Of a stretch of 64,000 nucleotides of DNA, positions 49,748 to 61,533 are shown piece by piece. Each line of letters opens with the position of its first letter. Positions within the stretch are counted from its first letter, which is position 1. The notes under the pieces are model-generated. The model made no database searches, was not told where the DNA came from, and was given only the letters and a program-made list of their open reading frames with translations. Origin of the DNA: Fistulifera solaris (Eukaryota; Bacillariophyta; Bacillariophyceae; Naviculales; Stauroneidaceae). The position numbers were made by a program, and so were the translations under genes. The stretch spans positions 310,001 to 374,000 of the forward strand of contig AP026133.1 in assembly GCA_030295235.1 (NCBI GenBank). The letters are read 5' to 3'.

Positions 49748-52700
49748 TCACACCAAGTGCCCGAACACGCAGCGAAAACCAAGTGCAACTTCCGAAGGGG
49801 TATGAAAGTCTTTGATCGGTTTGTTGCCATTCATGCTATTGAATCGTTGCACACCGTCTCGCAACAGACGGTCGAACATGGGAAGAGGGGTCCCAATCGC
49901 GCACCAATAGTGATACCCCTTGCAGGATTTCATGGTAGCTGGGAAAAACGTATGAAATGCGGTCGCGCACTGGTATTTAGCTAAGTAGAGAACGGTTCGG
50001 TAAAGGTCCAGTTCTACCGTCAAGGACAGGGCAGATGCGTCGGATGCGGGTGCGACCTCGGCACCCTCGTAATCATCGCTTTCGACCAATGATACATTTC
50101 CTACACGGTCGTACTCATGATGACGACGTTGGTTGCATTGTACAACTGCATCGACCACAGGTCTAAAATCGCGTTTGTCGCACGCTTCAACAAGGGCGAC
50201 GAGGATTCTTGAGAGATCAGGATGGTCCCATACCGACGAATAGTAACCTTGTAAGTTGAACCTCGACAGTAATTGGCTTTCATCAAACTCAGAAGTTAAT
50301 TCGTTGTGCTCTGGTGACTGTTTATGCGCGGTACTATCACTGAGAAAAGGGGCGAGAACTTTCGCTGCACTCCAGCAACCACGTTCTGCAACTGCACGAT
50401 CCCACGCGGCAACTGCACAGTAATGTATTTTCGACGAGTCCCCTTCGGCAGTGATAGCTAACGGGAATGGGAGTGAAAATCTCGCGCAGAACCACCAAAA
50501 ATTATAAAAAACTTCAGGATCGAGCTCACGTATCCTCTCTCGATGCAAGACGTCTTCCCCATGGTCTTCGATGTAATTTTCAAGTGACAAGCGCAACGTT
50601 GCTGGGCTAATGTACGCCACGTAGGACACGCCATCGTCGTCGTGGTGCGACTGGACAGATGGAGACAACTGCGGTGGGATATCCTGAAAGTCGGCAATAT
50701 ACGGTGGTGAAGGCTGATTGATAGGTGTTTCCAACTGCTTTGCTTGAGCAAAAGTTATTTCCTTGTATCCTAGCATTGGTAAAAGCATAGTTCGACATTG
50801 AGGGCATGCTATCGAGCCTGGGATCTCATCTTCTCCACCAACGATGTCCCAACCAGCTTGGACTTCTTCTTCCAGCGGTATGTAGCTACAATTTGTGCAG
50901 CCTCGAGTTCGAGACCAAAGAGCAACAAAACGGAACTCGCCGTCATCCTCTAGTTCTCTACTATTTGAAAGAGGAGCAAAGGATGTTGAATAGTTCACTG
51001 GAAGCCAGCTGCGGCCGCCGCTCTGTTTCCTCTTATCGGCTTCGTCATTGGAACTTTTCGGGTTTTCAGCAGTACCACGTTGTCGCCATCGGCGGCCGTG
51101 ATCTTCAAGATGCAACAGAGTCCGATCTAGAGCCTCAATATCAAGTGTAGCGCGATGTTCCTGAGTACCAAAACTCACTCGCCCTATTTTACTGCCAGAT
51201 TCCGTCACCTCTACTCCAAGAAAATCGTCTTCTTTTTCATTGTTTATAGATCTCTTCGAATAGCCTTCGGCCAACGCTTTTGTGTACTGCCCAAGGGTAA
51301 CGGCACTTGGAAAAATGCCGTCGGAACGTAAGAGGCCGAAAAGCTTCACCAGTTCGACCCTTCGATCACTTCTATTTCGACCACAAGCTACCATCAGCGC
51401 TCTATAGGCCGCTTCGTCCGGAACGATACGTTGCTTGCTCCTAAGCAGCCTAAGTGCGCCAAGAGCGCGGAGTAAATACCGGGATCGCTGTTCGTGTGAC
51501 AGATGCTCCTGTGATACCAGGGTCGGTATACACAACAGCCAAGAGCCTAGGAGGTGAGAGCCCATTAGTTTTGGTAGCTGCCATAAACAACGACGCTGGG
51601 CTTGATAGCCGTGCTGAGACGTTGCCAGTCTCCGTCTTCTATTTGCCTCCTCTAGCTCGCGTTCACTTCGCGCGAGAAGCGGAGAAGTCGCTTTTGAAAT
51701 CTCCACGAAATATGAGTCTGGTTCCCGAGGAAGAAATAATTCGGCGTCGAACTTGTGAGGGAAGCATGCGTTGCCTTCAACACAATAGATGTACTGTTTT
51801 CCATGTGGTAAGCCGTCTCGGCATGGTAACGTAATCAAATCGCCTTCCTGATTCATGGCGAGCTCCGATAGATGAATTGTAGACATATCATGTGAACCTT
51901 TTGAGAGATTCAGATACAAGTCACCATCACTAGCATCAAAGCTTTTCCCTGTACTAAACGAATCGATAGTGTGTGAAAGGACCGCAGATTGATCCACCAA
52001 CAAACTATAGAGCATTTGCGGCGGACCCGATGAAGATTCGCACAGCTCTGCGTCACCTCCTAATCTTCCGTACGGAACTGCAGACGCGTGATATTCAGCA
52101 AGCGATTCATCGAAAAGCAGGCAGTGTATGTCACTGGCTTCAGTTCGTTTTTGTACAAAGGACTGAAACAATTGCGTTGATACAAGGCAGGTCAGATACG
52201 GAGCAAAATCGTGAGGGACTGATGCCAAATACCCTTTGCATCGAACCACTCGTTTCCGCTGACCAGAAAGTCTGCATCCGGTACAACCAAGTACCTCTCG
52301 TATCCACCCAGAACTGCACAAAAGAAACGAAGAAAAGTGTCCCGGACGGCGCGATCATCTAAAGGCTCACGCGTTGCCGAAGTGGATACCTCCGCGTCTA
52401 CAACAGGGTACCGCAAAGAAACACCAAACGATTCATCATATTGCGAATCCAGTGGCTCTTGTCCATCGGCTATTCCTGCATCGCGACAAAGAGCCTCAAG
52501 CTCAGAGACTAGTGCGGACCGCGGGACCGCTGGAATGACGTCCCATGCTTTCGTTAGCACATCGTAGCGGTCTCCATCGCATAAAATCTCGCCCGTGTCA
52601 AGATTAACGACGATGCTCTCTTCCGGGCATGTCGTTCTTATCTTTGCGGCCAGTCCATGTGATTCTCCGTCATCGTGTATGCCAACAAAGATAGCCCCCG

Positions 52701-55125
52701 GGAAATCAAGCGACGATTTGAATGGTTCGGTAAGCCGTGGTACATATGGTGCACACAACTCGAAGGGAAACAAAAGGGATTTGAGAAGCTCACACACGTC
52801 AAGGACGAGAGAAGACCGAGTCGACATGACAATGAGTTTTCTTTCAAGTGCCAGCAAACTTAGTACGATCATGGCCACCGTCTTAATTTCGAGACATGCG
52901 AAAAGTCGGTGATATGGTAAATCAACAACAGGGAAATCTTTTCCAGGTGGGCGACACAAAATCATGGGTTCAGATAAAGCAGTCAGCGGCACAACTACGC
53001 TAGGACCGCCTGGTCTTGGAAGAGGTACTGAAAGAAGAAGGTGCGAAATGAGTCGCTCCAACGGTAAATCCGAAGCAGTCCCGGCCAATAGGTGCATGTT
53101 CAAAAGAAATTTCCGAAATGCTGTCCAAAAAGGAAACCGACTTACAAGACAGATGGTTTTGTTTTCAAAGGTTATCATGTCATCGAACGAAGTCAACAAA
53201 AGATTGCTCTGTAGAGTTCGTGAATGACTTCTTGTAGCCTTGTCTTTTCTGAGACTCATTCCGCGTTCTTCACAAAATTGTTTATGAGAAAGAGAATACA
53301 CCGCTCGCTTGGAGGACATCTCATCGAGCTGTGACTTTTTCTCCGGTGTCAAAGGTTCCATGAATGAGACGCAGGAAACGTAAATACTATCTCCACGTTC
53401 GTTCTTCACGACGAAGCCGTAGTATTGTGGCACAGGCTCATCGCTTAATTTCGCACGATGAAGACGGCATCCTGTCGGATAGCAGAACATGGGAAGCTCC
53501 TCTTCCGGTAACGGTAAATTTTTGTAATTCTGGGGAGGAAACCGTCCAAGCACACGCGTGGCGAAAGCGACGTCGGCAAATCCAAATGCAATATTCTTTC
53601 GAGCCAACAGTGTAATCGACCCGAGGCCCGGCTTGTGCAGTGAATCATCTAAAAGCGATTTGCTTGTTGTGTCACCTGCATTTTGACCGACCGGTAGCCA
53701 GTCGCTCTTTCCCAGTGGTTGAAAAGTCCCATCCTCCTCGTCCTCGTCTTCGGAATCGTGCGGCATCACAGGACCGTTCTGATCCAAAAAAGTAACAGCT
53801 AAATCGACAATAGCAGCATCTTCATGATATCTCTCCTCGTCACCAGTTCTTTGACGGCGAATGGCCAAGGCCGGAACGTAAAAACAGTGTCGATCATCTC
53901 CACGAACTTGGTCGCCTTTCAGTACTTGTGGAAACAAGAAAGTAGGATCGGAACCATTTCCTCCCGAGGAATCATCCATCGAGGTCACCACTTCGAATCC
54001 GGAACCGGACGTAGGAGTTCCCGACGAAGATACCGATTGGTCGTCGGCATTCGTGCGATGCCGTGACGCAAAGAAAAACCGCCGTAGAACTTTTGGGAGT
54101 CGCCGCAATGGAATGCGGATCACGGATCCACTGATACTCTTGCGGAATCACCCATTCCTCGAATCCATCCGGTAGTACGATATAATCTCTAACATTCACC
54201 AACTGCAAATCCTTGTCCGTCGGAGGAAATTTAGCTTGCGATTGATACCGTTCCAAAACTTGTCCCGCCAACCCACCCAACCGCGATGCCCCGAGGGCAT
54301 TCGTCGGTCGCGTACTGGAGTGGATACGAATGTAACACAGTTTCACATCCGCAATCGCGGGGCGAGTATCTACGGAATGACGATTCCAATTCGACTGCCT
54401 CCTTCGGCGATAAGCGAGATAAAAACGATGCGAATCATTTGTTTCCATTGGTCGCGTGATCGGAATGCTCGTCAGATGTTTGAATTGATTCAGTGTCGAC
54501 TCCACTTTGCGCCGCAGTCCAGTCAAGGGCTTGTTCCGTTTAGGTTGTGTCGGTGAACCCATCAATCGTTCCGAAACGTACGAGCTTAATCCACTGACAA
54601 AATCTAAATTGGCATCCCAAACCGTCCCTTTCTTCCATACAATGGGTCCTTTGGGTATCCTCGTGTCGAGTGCCGCATGGACCGGGGTCGCCGACAGCAA
54701 GGTCTTTTCCAGGACGACCCATCCATCGTCGGTACGATGCGGCGACGGGGAAAATATCGGTGCATTCGAAGAGGCCGTAAACGATGTTGTTGCCTCGGAG
54801 TGTGACGGAGAAGGTGGAATTGTCGCATTGGAGACCGAGCGCTGCACTCGCGATGAATCATCGACGGAAGGGTCCTGACTCGGTGTGGCTGTTAAAAGGA
54901 CTCGTCGGAGTCGGTCACAAAAATATCCACATCGAGAATTTCCCGCTCAAATCGTTGTTGATGATCTTTTTCTTCCTCTTCTTCTTCTTCTTCTTCTTCT
55001 TCCATCGCCGTGCCTTCTTCCTGTTGTTTTTGCCGGTGTTTCCACCTCAAACGATCCCCGACACCCAAGACAGCAAAGTAATCCGCAACACCGGTGCGGG
55101 CGGCTTTTTCCTCCGAATATGTCAT
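49748..55125 (-). CDS. DENND4: DENND4-type Rab guanine nucleotide exchange factor, three frame breaks
   Basis: One reading from the ATG at 55125 (MTYSEEKAARTG) to 49748, about 1790 residues, no introns found. One-base breaks occur at plus-strand A4 54894-54897, T4 54091-54094 and at CCCTTT 52232-52237; each join restores domain sequence, for example WFDAKG to YLASVPHDFAPYL. Order: start of u-DENN (GVADYFAVLGVG), a run of eleven Glu, the remainder of u-DENN (MFCYPTGCRLHRAKLSDEPV), DENN core (LVPLTALSEPMILCRPPG-like and LLALERKLIVMSTRSSLVL), d-DENN (AVRDTFLRFFCAVLGGY), PPR-like helices (DEAAYRALMVACGRNRSD) and a zinc-knuckle region GCTNCSYIPLEEEVQAGWDI with ACPQCRTMLLPML, which is found in DENND4 proteins. 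They activate Rab10-type GTPases in secretory traffic. Gene identity rests on this full order. Confidence 0.85.
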
Positions 55126-55841
55126 GACATTAATAAAAATTAAACCGAACGGGCATAAACACCGAACAGGTAAGTATTGGTGGTGAACGAGAAAGGAAAG
55201 CAAATACAAATATAAGCATTAAGATAACGCAATGCGAAAAAATCATTGCAAATCATGACTGAAATCCAGTCAAGGCAAAAAACGGACAGCACTTTAAGAC
55301 TATGGTGAACAGATACGAACAACATTTGCGACTACTACCTGGTAGTGTGGAATCTGACCTATCTTCCGGACGTTTTATTACGTATACTGGTACGAGGGAC
55401 GTTTGCTAATGTCGAGCTTCAAAGCAACTTTATAAATAATGCAAATACACATACTTCGGTAAGAATTTTCATTCTCAGGCTTCCATCTGAATGCAAGAAC
55501 CTCTTTTAAACTCCATAATCGCATTTCATTCGTTACTAAGGATATAATAAAACCAGCAGTACCGCAATGATTAGTTACATGAAGGATGAATATGAGCAAT
55601 AAGCTCTTATTGTCAAACGAGACGATGAAGACAGATGCGGCGTGTTCCGTTGTCGACGATTTTCACGTAGGTGCCGTAGGAAAATTATCGATAGAGGCTA
55701 ACCCGGAGTTTGTAGACGAAAGCTAAACCAGCACGAAAACGACCATGCATCAATAAACTACTTTTGATACCGTGCAATCGCTGTTACTCCTTCGATACAC
55801 CTTACCTTTTTAAACTAATCAAAAGAAACAATATTAAAGTT
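55126..55841. other. Bidirectional promoter region with one hairpin repeat
   Basis: About 720 bp between the divergent DENND4 and Dcp2 genes. Contains the hairpin copy at 55253-55308; otherwise AT-rich with no gene. Confidence 0.5.
55253..55308 (+). repeat. Hairpin repeat, long copy
   Basis: CATGACTGAAATCCAGTC, then CACTTTAAGACTATGGTGA at the spacing seen in the 28225 and 42901 copies. Confidence 0.7.
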
Positions 55842-57423
55842 ATGGCAGCGAGTGACGAAACGAGTGCGGCCTTTGCGGAAGCGCTCGAAGAAGTGCACAC
55901 ACGCTTCGTTCTCAACTTGCCCGATTCGGAGCTGAAAACAGCCGATCGCATATTCTTTCAAATCGAACAGGCGTGGTGGTTCTATGAGGACCTGATTTGT
56001 GATGTGCATCCGGAATGGAATCTTCCTCGCTTTTCGTCACTGAAACCGTTCTCTTTGAAATTGTTTGAATACTCGCCGCTTCTGCCGGATGTCAAAGAAT
56101 TTCCGGCCATGTGGGCCTCGTTTAACAACTACAAGCGCAAAATATCCAATTACGGATGTATCCTAATGAATAGAGACTGCTCGAAATTCGTTCTTTGCCG
56201 AGTTTGGAATGGCAAATCTTACACATTCCCCCTCGGGAAAAATCAATCAAGGCGAAGAGGGCAACGCTGCGGCGGCCCGTGAAACGTATGAAGAAACCGG
56301 TTTTGATCCAGCCGCAAAATTTGGAACGACCGCTGAGTGGTTGCAGCAGGATCCGACGAAGATAACTTGGAATATGGTGCTCCCTGAAAGTGATGCTTTG
56401 ACCGTCAAAGATGACAATGGCAAGAGTCGGATCGCCTATGTCGTGGTAGGTGTACCCGAAGACTTTCCATTTCAACCTGTGGCTCGCAAAGAAGTATCCG
56501 ATGTTTCTTGGTTTTCCCTTGATGAAATTCCCAAAAATAGTTACGCAGTACTTCCCTTCATGGGACACCTCAAGAATTGGATTCGCAAGAATAAGAAAGG
56601 GGCAAATCGTCGAAGCGGTAGCAATCGCAATGGGGGTTCACGCTCGAATACCCCTAAAGACACCCCCGATCGTCGTAAAGGCACAAACAACAAATCAAAC
56701 ACCAACACTCCGAACCGTAGCAGAAACAGCCGCGGCCGGGTGACGCAACAAGGCGACGACATTGTCCGCACTGGACTGGCCCATGCCGGAGAAGTGTCTG
56801 GATGGAGTGAAGAAGAAATGTTCCGCGTCAATGAGAAACTCATTGGGCGTCGCGTTGACTACGACGGCAACCCGCACGTTTTTGCCGAAGAGGGCTTCCG
56901 TGGGACCGATCCTCACGCATTCCGGATCATTGGCGGTGCGTTTTCTTCCGGCATTCAATCGCTGGCTCCGCCTCCGGAACGGAGCAAACTTCAGCCGTTA
57001 TTTCACTCCAAGTCTGATACGGACGAATTAACACCTTTTTTCTCGGGTGAAGGCGTTACACCTTGGGGTGAAGTGGTGGAAGGGGCATGTGATAAGGGTA
57101 GCGCTCCTGCGAAATCAAGTCAACGAAAAGCTACGAGCAAGAAAAAGGAAAGTAATACGCGTTCATCGATGGGTGAGACCGATGCGGATGAGTTATTTTT
57201 GACGGATCGGGAAATTACTTCCAAGAGTCAGCAATCCAAGCATTCGTCCTTGCCTTCGATACTGGAAATGCTTCGAAAACAATGCGAGGACGATACAAAG
57301 TACATCCAACAATGGGCCGCGCGTCTGCCGAAACCAATGCCAACGCGGATTTTCGGTGAACTTAAGCTCGATATTGATCGTATCATGGTGGAAGTTAGTC
57401 GAGTATTGAAAGTGGATTTATAG
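55842..57423 (+). CDS. DCP2: mRNA-decapping enzyme Dcp2 (Nudix), one frame break
   Basis: Starts at the ATG at 55842 and ends at 57423, about 526 residues. The frame changes at the A5 run 56238-56242, inside the Nudix motif; one A fewer reads TFPLGKINQGEEGNAAAARE, exactly the Dcp2 pattern, so an assembly error is near certain. The N-terminal regulatory domain is present (LEEVHTRFVLNLPDSE, AWWFYEDLICDVHP), followed by box A, the Nudix box ETYEETGFDP with its catalytic Glu pair, and Box B (VSDVSWFSLDEIPKN). A long basic, Asn/Ser/Arg-rich linker and an unusual C-terminal region (EVSGWSEEEMFRVNEKLIGR) complete it. Dcp2 hydrolyses the 5' cap as part of cytoplasmic mRNA decay. The start gives a full regulatory domain. 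Confidence 0.94.
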
Positions 57424-57563
57424 CTAAAGAGTGCATACATATCGTTTGTCAATTTATTGGTTTCAATTAGCTTCATTAGGGTGTAAAACGGTACAAAGGA
57501 TGAATAAATTATTTAATGTTGTCCAGACTGCTAGCCTTGTAAGCTGAAAACATCCTTTTGAAA

Positions 57564-57572
57564 TACGGAGTA
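57564..57572 (+). repeat. TACGGAGTA motif
   Basis: Copy of the dispersed 9-mer about 140 bp after the Dcp2 stop. Confidence 0.6.
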
Positions 57573-57739
57573 CCAGGCCTCCCGTACATTTATACCATTT
57601 CTACGTCTTTCTACGTCTCGCTATACCAATTTGGTATGTTTTTCCAAAAATACTCGAAGTAAATTTTTCGAAAGATTTCGTAGTAAACGCCACGATCAAT
57701 TCAATCGATAATCCATGCGGATCGTTGGCCCGACTCGCG

Positions 57740-57794
57740 GTACTATAAGTCAAAGTGTAAGCTGTTCATCACCAGGACTGCTTTTCAGTCACGT
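57740..57794 (-). repeat. Hairpin repeat, long copy, reverse
   Basis: Reverse reading: CGTGACTGAAAAGCAGTC followed after a spacer by ACACTTTGACTTATAGTA, matching the two-block layout. Confidence 0.65.
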
Positions 57795-57983
57795 ATCAGT
57801 ATAATTATTTCCGAGCCGGACTGCTGATCATCCTCCGCTCGTTCTGCTACTGGAGTAAGCTACGATTGTCTTGATTACAATACAGTCAGCAGCATCAATT
57901 ACGCACGATATGGTTCATTAAGTCATATGACTTGCGGATCATTGCTTTTGAAATTACCATTGACCAAGAATGAACCTTTTTTC

Positions 57984-58008
57984 ACCACGATTGCGTTTCG
58001 GTCATGAG
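57984..58008 (-). repeat. Hairpin repeat, short copy, reverse
   Basis: Reverse reading: CATGACCGAAACGCAATCGTGG, two matched changes (C and A in place of T and G) weaken but keep the stem. Confidence 0.6.
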
Positions 58009-58257
58009 TCATGAGCCATGAAATTTGCTTTAAACTAAACCGATTGTCCATGTTTACAAGCTGCATCTGCATAGTAATTTACAAGTGTTACACATGTCGT
58101 TTATTAGAGAGAGCGCTTCTCCACTTATCAAGCTGCCCCGGCTAGTAAACATAAACCTCAACTTAAAGCAAGACTGGCACGACTCGCGACTCCATTCGGA
58201 ACCTGCGCGCGATCGCGGAAATTCCACCCGGCAGAAAAAAGCGAAAAAGATCGAAAG

Positions 58258-61200
58258 ATGTTGTTGACAACAATAACAGAACACCGGACCTTTCTGTCAC
58301 AAGCAGCTGGACTCACAGGCAACAACAGACAAATGCGAAACAATATTCGCTACTCGCAATACTGGGACGTGAAATGCCCTCCCGTAAAGAGACATGTCAT
58401 TGTGGGCCATTTTGTCCCGACTCTGCGCGGGGCCTTGGGGATTCATCGACCCAAGCGCTTGGTCATTGAAATTGAAGGCGAATCTTCCTCTGCGGATCTT
58501 TCACTCCATGACGAGGATAAAGTCACGGTACGAGTTCTGAGACCAAAACGCGATCGGGGGAAACAGTGGACCAGTCCGTTCTCGTCTCGCGAGAATGGCG
58601 ACGATGATGATTATTCGTCACTGGGTCAAGTGAGTGTCGAAGAGGAAGAAGAAGAATCACAGTACGAGGGATGGATGCAATACCGACATTACACTCTAGA
58701 AGAAATAGATAAAGAAATTTCACCAAATGATACAACTTGGGTGGCGTCGATGGGGAGAACAAGTACAAGAGAAGTCCGCGAATTCCATTTTGAGACGGCC
58801 GAAGAAGGTATGTGGCTTCGTGGCATGTGTGCTATCGATTTATTGGATTATCAACAATTCAATGCTTTTAACAGCAACAGCATTCAAAGACACTCTTGAA
58901 AAATTGCGCTCTCAAGTAAAGGAGCGATCCGAAGCTTATCTCGAAGCCTTTCGCATATCTCAGATCAAAGATCATTCAATAGCATTGAAACCCATTGATG
59001 CAGAGAAAAACGGCGATCAACTTCAAATTCTTGTGGAAATCGTTTCTGCTACAGATCTACCGATTGCAGACCATAAGACATCAGATCCCTATACGATTTG
59101 TTATTTGGGTAAAGAGGAAATCCATCGCACGCTCCCAATTTTTAGAAGCTTGAATCCAATATGGACGGTTCATACGGGCTCGCTTTTTTTGCTGCAAACC
59201 TCAGCGGAGGCTCTCTTTGCTACATCTGGCTTGACGTTCTTGGTGAAGGATTACGATTCTGTGACGAAGAATGATCCATTGGGGCAGATTGTTGTCTCGG
59301 CACCCAAAATTCTTGAATTTGCGGATTTGCAACCCAGCGAACGGCTCGAGTTTCCGTTGACACTATTGGGCCAGCATCGAAAGTCGTCGACGTACCTTCA
59401 TCCAGTTCTATATTTGAGATTTCGCCATGCCTCCAAAGAAGACCTATCCTTTTGTCCAGGCTACAAAACATGAGAAGGAGAAAAGGAATCGGTATCTATG
59501 CTGGCAACGTCTTTGCTCGACCGCGGATCAGAATTGTCAATCCGCTCCAGCGGGAAAGTAGAATTGATCAAGGACAAAGAGTTGTAAGTAGACTCGTGTA
59601 TTCCATGCCTTTATCATTTTGTTATCACAAAAAAACTAACGTCAATGATTGTCAGTATCGAGTCAAACCGTACCCAGACCCCGAACGACCGGACGATACC
59701 AAATGGCTCACTGCCAAAGCGCTCGACGAAGAAACCTTGAAACCCTCTTATAATTGGATCGAAGCTGGGTCTGGAAGACTCGGTAAAGTTTACCTTGAGA
59801 TACTAAGTTGTACGGACCTTCCCAATATGGATATCGGTAGCAAGACGGATGCATTTTGTTCCGTCATTTATGAGGATTGCATTGTAAACACGGATGTGAT
59901 TAACGATGAGTTGAGTCCAAGGTGGCCACCGTGGTCACAACGAGCGTTTTGCTTTCGCATGGCACATGGGTCGTCTCAGATTTTGATCGGGGTTTTTGAC
60001 TATGAGATTGACAAAGGCGCAACGCCCATCGGTCGTGTGAGTGTAGATGTTACAAACCTACACCCGAACACGGAATACGTTCTAGTGTTTGATCTGTACA
60101 AGTCGATCCTAGACAATGTCCGTCGAGAAGTTGGCAAGCTTACGATCAGGCTGAAAATGGAATACGATAGCTTCAAAGATGTCGTATTAGGTTCTTTGCA
60201 AATACCATCGCTGAACTACATCAACCTAGCGAAGAAAGCCGATTTTCGTTGCGCGCACTTTGTCTGCTACGGTGAAGAAAATTTGCAGCGAATGGACATG
60301 GAAGCAATTTATAGCTACAAGGCCGAGATTGAAGACTATCTATCTGTTTTCAATCAAGTGGGACGGGCTGCGATCACGGTATTCTTATGGCGTGGACACG
60401 TGAATTTTCCAGGAACCGCAATCAAGTTGCCCATTCATTCGATAATTGCTTACATTGTGGCTAGCTCTTTGATCGAAGACTGGAACCGATTACCCGCTGT
60501 CTTCTTCTTTAGCATAGCCTGGTTCCTTCTCGCAACAAATGAACACCGCTTTCGACATCCTTCACCCTGGCACCAGCCCATGTCATTTACGGATATATGG
60601 CAAGCTCTACTGTTTGGAGATATGGTACGCCCTGCCATCATATCTGAACATGAGAACGAAAGCGCCGTTCGAAGATACAAGCAGGCTCTACTGAAGCGGC
60701 AAGAAGAAGAACGAGAAGCGTCGGAACGAGCGCAAGCTCGTGCCGAAGAAATAGCGAATTTGACGAGTGGCGAAGGAATGGAGGACGAAATGATGGAAAC
60801 GAAACTTGGTAAGGTAACGATCAACCCTCTTGCACCGTTGCTTTTACGGGTCCAAGACATTTTGGGTTTAGTCTGCAAGTGTTTGCGCATCATTAGAAGC
60901 GTTATCATGTGGGATGAATGTTACCTTACCTTTGCTCTCGCAAACGTTTGCCTCGCTCTCTCGCTGATTTTCTTGTTCATTCCATGGGGCATCATCTTAC
61001 GGTGGTCATTCCGCCTTCTTGTACATTCGTTGATGGGACCCTGGATGAAATTGATCGACGTGTTCTATTTGCAAAAACTAGACAGTCAATGCGAAGACAA
61101 CGTTGCGAAGCAGCTGCAGCTTGCCGCCAGAGAAAAGATGGAGTCGCTGAACGTAGCAAAGAAGGCTTTTATGATAAAAATGGAGGATTTTAGCAAGACG

Positions 61201-61419
61201 AAAGCCATCAAGCGATATATGTTTGGCAAGTTTGTCACGCGAGTTCCTCAATTCAAAGAATACCGTTACAAGGATAATCCTCTTCCCGAGTCGACGGCAA
61301 AGCCGTTTGATATGAAGCTTGTTTCAAACTTGATTATGGCAAGGCAACATGGACAAGCACTCTCGGGACACATGATTCCGCAGTGGAGTGGGGCAAAGGA
61401 GTATGAACATGAGGAATGA
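58258..61419 (+). CDS. Two-C2-domain membrane protein (MCTP-like), frame breaks
   Basis: About 1030 residues from the ATG at 58258. Frame changes are at T4 58866-58869 and A4 59465-59468, each mended by one base; a 72-nt in-frame intron 59584-59655 (donor GTAAGT, acceptor TTGTCAG) is likely. After an acidic region come two C2 domains: the first with LVEIVSATDLPIADHKTSDP and VKDYDSVTKNDPLG, the second with LEILSCTDLPNMDIGSKTDA and VFDYEIDKGATPIG. In both the Asp residues of the calcium-binding loops are present (LPIAD, SDPY, DYDS). Two hydrophobic regions near the C-terminus (for example FFFSIAWFLLATN and ALSLIFLFIPWGIIL) form re-entrant or spanning anchors, as in plant and animal MCTP proteins, which tether the ER to other membranes. 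Start and linker near 59450 are tentative. Confidence 0.75.
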
Positions 61420-61469
61420 GATTGTGTATTGATGGTGTCAGCCCGCATTTACAAAACAACTAAGATTAC

Positions 61470-61478
61470 TACGGAGTA
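61470..61478 (+). repeat. TACGGAGTA motif
   Basis: Copy of the dispersed 9-mer in the 114-bp space between the convergent C2 and DUR3 genes. Confidence 0.6.
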
Positions 61479-61533
61479 TTTTTTACCACAAAAACAGATA
61501 TTTAGGCCATCACTTATCACATAAAAAACCGCT

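Larger units (their letters stand above)
57424..58257. other. Gene-free stretch of about 0.8 kb with two hairpin repeats
   Basis: Between Dcp2 and the C2 protein, both on the plus strand. Contains the 9-mer at 57564-57572 and reverse hairpin copies at 57740-57794 and 57984-58008. A duplicated TTTCTACGTCT lies near 57598-57616. No supported gene. Confidence 0.5.

Noticed and set aside
59380-59600. Two other frames of the C2 gene near 59450 that also look coding
   Set aside because: Using them requires several frame changes, whereas one base at the A4 run 59465-59468 gives a continuous reading.
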